Under the pieces are notes generated by a model. The model saw nothing but the letters and a program-made list of their open reading frames with translations, was not told where the DNA came from and ran no database searches. From positions 46,093,789-46,157,788 of the forward strand of contig NW_020954585.1 of NCBI RefSeq assembly GCF_900497805.2: DNA of 64,000 nt, read 5' to 3'. The DNA comes from Vombatus ursinus (Eukaryota; Chordata; Mammalia; Diprotodontia; Vombatidae). The translations under genes were made by a program, and so were the position numbers. Below, piece after piece: positions 61,525 through 64,000 of this stretch. Numbering within the stretch: the stretch's first letter is position 1; every line of letters begins with the position of its first letter.

Positions 61525-61590
61525 TTTATATATGTGACAGACACTGCTCTAGGCACTTAAGATTCTGTCCTCAAGGAATTTAGATTCCTT
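61525..61590 (-). repeat. L2 3' end fragment
   Basis: CACTGCTCTAGGCACTTAAG, TCCTCAAGGAATTTAGATTC. Confidence 0.7.
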
Positions 61591-61606
61591 TAAAAATGTT
61601 TTATTG

Positions 61607-61763
61607 TGGTGCAGTGAATAGAGCTCTGGCCTTGGAGTCAAGAGGACCTGAGTTCAAATCCAGCTTCATATACTTAACGCTTACTAGCTCTGTGACCCTG
61701 GACAAGTCACTTAACCCTGATCGCCTCACCAAAAAAAAAAAAACAAACCAAAAAAACAAAACC
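61607..61763 (+). repeat. WSINE1-type SINE with target-site duplication
   Basis: GGTGCAGTGAATAGAGCTCT to TCACTTAACCCTGATCGCCT and poly-A. AAAAT(G/A)TTTTATTG flanks it. Confidence 0.92.
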
Positions 61764-61824
61764 CAAAATATTTTATTGATATGCTTTGTTTTTATACTCC
61801 TTTCTTCTCTCTTCTCTCTCTCCT

Positions 61825-61866
61825 TTCCTTCCTTCCTTCCTTTCTTTCTTCCTTTCTTTCTTTCCT
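61825..61866. repeat. CCTT/TTTC microsatellite
   Basis: CTTCCTTCCTTCCTTTCTTT-type run. Confidence 0.95.
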
Positions 61867-61904
61867 TAGCCCAGGACAGAACCTTAGGGGTACACCCTGC
61901 AATG

Positions 61905-62041
61905 GAGAATCAGTTTGGTACAGTAGAAAGACAGTTGGATTTGGAGTTGACACATGGGTTCAAATGGTAGCTTTGATAACTATGTAACCCTAGGAAAAAA
62001 CATTTAGCTTCTCCCTGCTTCCATTTCCTTATCTGTAAAAT
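61905..62041 (+). repeat. MIR-like SINE
   Basis: TGGTACAGTAGAAAGACAGT, TTTCCTTATCTGTAAAAT. Confidence 0.78.
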
Positions 62042-62044
62042 ATA

Positions 62045-62285
62045 GTATATCCCTTTAATTTCCAAACATATCTCTCCCTTTGCCTCTTCCCAGTTCACCA
62101 TCCCTTGTAACAAAGAATTTTAAAAAGAGAAAATAAGCAGTTTAGCCGAGCCAACCACTTCAACCAAATGTGGCAGTAGATGTGATCTGCTGTTCCCCAG
62201 CTGTGCAGAGACCACCCCTTAGATAGGAGGGTTTCTCTACCCTCCTATCTCCCACCTCCTCCCATTTGGCACCCTCTCACTTGAT
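62045..62285 (-). repeat. L1 3' part
   Basis: TCACCATCCCTTGTAACAAA, CAGCTGTGCAGAGACCACCC; the same blocks as 54880-55162. Confidence 0.62.
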
Positions 62286-62379
62286 ATATTGTGCCCTTAT
62301 TTATCCCCCTCGATGTTACTGGGTCCCCACTGCACATCCCACTAAAACCCACTCTTCCTGGCACAGTGCCCCCCCATTT

Positions 62380-62735
62380 AAATCAATAAGAATTTATTAA
62401 GGGACTACTATATGCCTGGCACTGCGCTAGGGCCTGGACATACAAAGGCAAAAATGAAGTTTTTGTAAACTCCCTCAAGAAGTTTACATTCTATTAGAAG
62501 GGGTGTACCATGCTTACAAATGAGCATAATTCAAGGTAATTTTAGGAGGGGTAACAAGTGAGGGAAGGGGAGGAGGAAGGACTTCCCTTAGGAGGTAGCA
62601 CCTGGGGTGGGCTTTGAAGGAAAGCAAGAATTCTGAGAGGTAGAGATAGGCTGAGAATGCAACTCAGGCATTGGGCACAGCCTGAACGTGTGAGGGAATG
62701 TCCATGGTAGACAGGAACCAGGCTGTAGGGCGCCA
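62380..62735 (-). repeat. L2 3' region
   Basis: AATCAATAAGAATTTATTAA, GCCTGGCACTGCGCTAGGGC, GAAGTTTACATTCTATTAGA, GGGTGGGCTTTGAAGGAAAG. Confidence 0.88.
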
Positions 62736-63079
62736 AGTGCCAGGCTGAGGTTTTCCCGACCTCCTCCCTTCCCCAATCAAAACAGATTTCAAGGGATCTG
62801 TTCTATGTACTATTCCCCCAGGGCCATGCTGTCTACTAGGCAATTGATAAACTAATTCTTGATGATGTGATGACTGATGATAATGGTTTAAGGTATAACC
62901 CTTCCCTGGTAACAAAACTGCCTTATAACAGGACTTATGGAGACTGTGCCTTAGTGCAAAGGAAACTTCTAATTGTAAGAATTTCAGATACCCTAGAACA
63001 CCAGTGTGGGGGGTGTTTGGGAAGAAGTGGGAAGTTCTGTGTGCCTCAGGCCATAGGCAGCTGCCTACTGTACTTCAGT
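62736..63079. other. Unique DNA, no gene seen
   Basis: No repeat recognised; no coding signal. Confidence 0.4.
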
Positions 63080-63275
63080 CAGTCAGTCAATCAACAAGCA
63101 TTTATTAAGGTCTTACTATGTGCCAGGCACTGAGGATACAAAGAAAGGCAATAGTAGTCCCTGCCCTCAAGGAGTTTACATTCTTATTGGGGGAGGCAAC
63201 ATGTAAATATTTAGTTATGTCCAAGATTATCACGTGAAAGTAATCTGAAAGGGGAAGGCATAAGCAGATGGGGGG
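63080..63275 (-). repeat. L2 3' end
   Basis: CAACAAGCATTTATTAAGGT, TATGTGCCAGGCACTGAGGA, CCCTCAAGGAGTTTACATTC. Confidence 0.9.
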
Positions 63276-63379
63276 AGGGGCTGAGAAAGGCAGGGACCCA
63301 CGCATGGGTCACAACCAGTGCTAGGGCATGGAGCCCCACTCTTATTTGCCTAAATGTTCTCAGGCTCATCGCTCCTCAT

Positions 63380-63570
63380 TTTTTAGCTTCTGTTTGAAGC
63401 CAGCCATGGCTTGCTGAGCATACACCCCACTGGACTCTCACCTGGGCAGGTACAGTTAGATCACTCTCTGAGGAGGGTCTGTGGAGGGACCGGGCCCTTA
63501 AGACATCACCCTTGTGATGGTCTTCTCTGAGAACGAAAGACAGACAACAATACGACGAGGCAGGAAGGAT
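63380..63570 (-). repeat. Possible worn copy of the marsupial interspersed repeat
   Basis: GATGGTCTTCTCTGAGAACG and AAAGACAGACAACAA resemble the reverse complement of the start of the family at 4745 and 12090. The rest is not clearly alike. Confidence 0.35.
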
Positions 63571-63647
63571 TTGTCCGGGAGGGTCTTCTGGGATTTTGGG
63601 AGCTGTCTTTATGGATATGAGGATTTTTCCTGAGAGAAAAGGAATGT

Positions 63648-63814
63648 AGAGTATTAGATTTACAGCTAGAAAGAACCTTAGAAACCATCCAGTCCAGTCC
63701 TTTAATTTTATAAATGAGGAAAATGAGGCCCAGAGGTAATAAATGACAGAGAGAGGATTCAAACTCGGAACCTTTGATTCCAAATCCAGCTCTTTCCACT
63801 CCACCACCCTGCCT
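63648..63814 (-). repeat. MIR-like SINE
   Basis: CAGCTAGAAAGAACCTTAGA, AAATGAGGCCCAGAGGTAAT, GATTCAAACTCGG. Confidence 0.82.
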
Positions 63815-64000
63815 CAAAACAAAACAGGATAAGAGTGCCCTGTTTGTACTTGGACCCCTTGACTGATTTTCTCATTGGTGTTTTATTTCCAGGGTGGTGG
63901 TGTTGAAGTCTAGGGATGCTAAGATCCCCAACAGGCAAGGGCAAAAGCCTCGGGTTCTGCCTTGAAAGAATTCGACCTCTCAAGCCTTCTTTCAGTCAGA

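Noticed and set aside
1-64000. CRISPR arrays, phage or bacterial operons
   Set aside because: No spaced direct repeats and no dense coding; the repeat content is that of a vertebrate genome. The only regularly spaced repeat is the minisatellite, whose units abut one another.
1-64000. Endogenous retrovirus or LTR element
   Set aside because: I saw no paired long terminal repeats and no gag, pol or env-like stretch beyond LINE reverse-transcriptase remnants.

Overview
The window looks like non-coding DNA from a marsupial (metatherian) nuclear genome. The evidence is the repeat content read directly from the sequence. There are many tRNA-derived SINEs of the WSINE1/MAR1 kind (head GGGCAGCTAGGTGG, body TGTGTGACCCTGGGCAAGTC), a longer MIR/Ther-like SINE with an L2-like tail, abundant L2 LINE pieces, several L1 3' ends, older CR1/L3 pieces and hAT (Charlie-like) DNA transposons. 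This mix is typical of marsupials; I cannot say from sequence alone whether the species is American or Australian. I found no protein-coding exon, tRNA, rRNA or other structured RNA gene that I could defend. Every open reading frame is short, low-complexity, lies in a repeat, or sits in the GC-rich island, so the window is intergenic or inside a large intron.

Layout. From 1 to about 18.7 kb is a dense mosaic of old and nested repeats, with short unique islands at about 10.2-10.5 kb and 14.9-15.2 kb. From 18.7 to 21.2 kb is a mostly repeat-free stretch that looks constrained and holds simple repeats and a 100-N assembly gap in a TC tract. From 21.2 to 34.7 kb repeats and unique DNA alternate. 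From 34.7 to 36.1 kb is a second repeat-poor block that looks like conserved non-coding DNA. From 37.2 to 45.5 kb is repeat-rich. It includes a diverged 39-bp tandem repeat (about 40.0-41.9 kb) split by a SINE and an L1, an L1 inside a CR1/L3 element, and the longest L2 3' region of the window. From 45.5 to 49.2 kb is almost free of interspersed repeats and contains the only CpG island (about 46.2-47.3 kb), followed by AT-rich segments with regulatory-looking motifs. This is the likeliest regulatory or transcription-start region. From 49.2 to 64 kb repeats dominate again, with a repeat-poor block at 52.1-52.7 kb and long alternating purine-pyrimidine microsatellites at 54.3 and 56.9 kb.

How it fits together. 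With no genes to link, the coherent story is one of layers: old CR1/L3, L2, MIR-like SINEs and hAT elements form the base, younger WSINE1/MAR1 SINEs and L1 3' ends were inserted into them (several with readable target-site duplications), and a handful of repeat-free islands were left uninterrupted. Those islands plus the CpG island are the best candidates for function. Repeat boundaries were judged by eye and may be off by 5-30 bases; family names are from memory of marsupial repeat families and should be treated as class-level calls.
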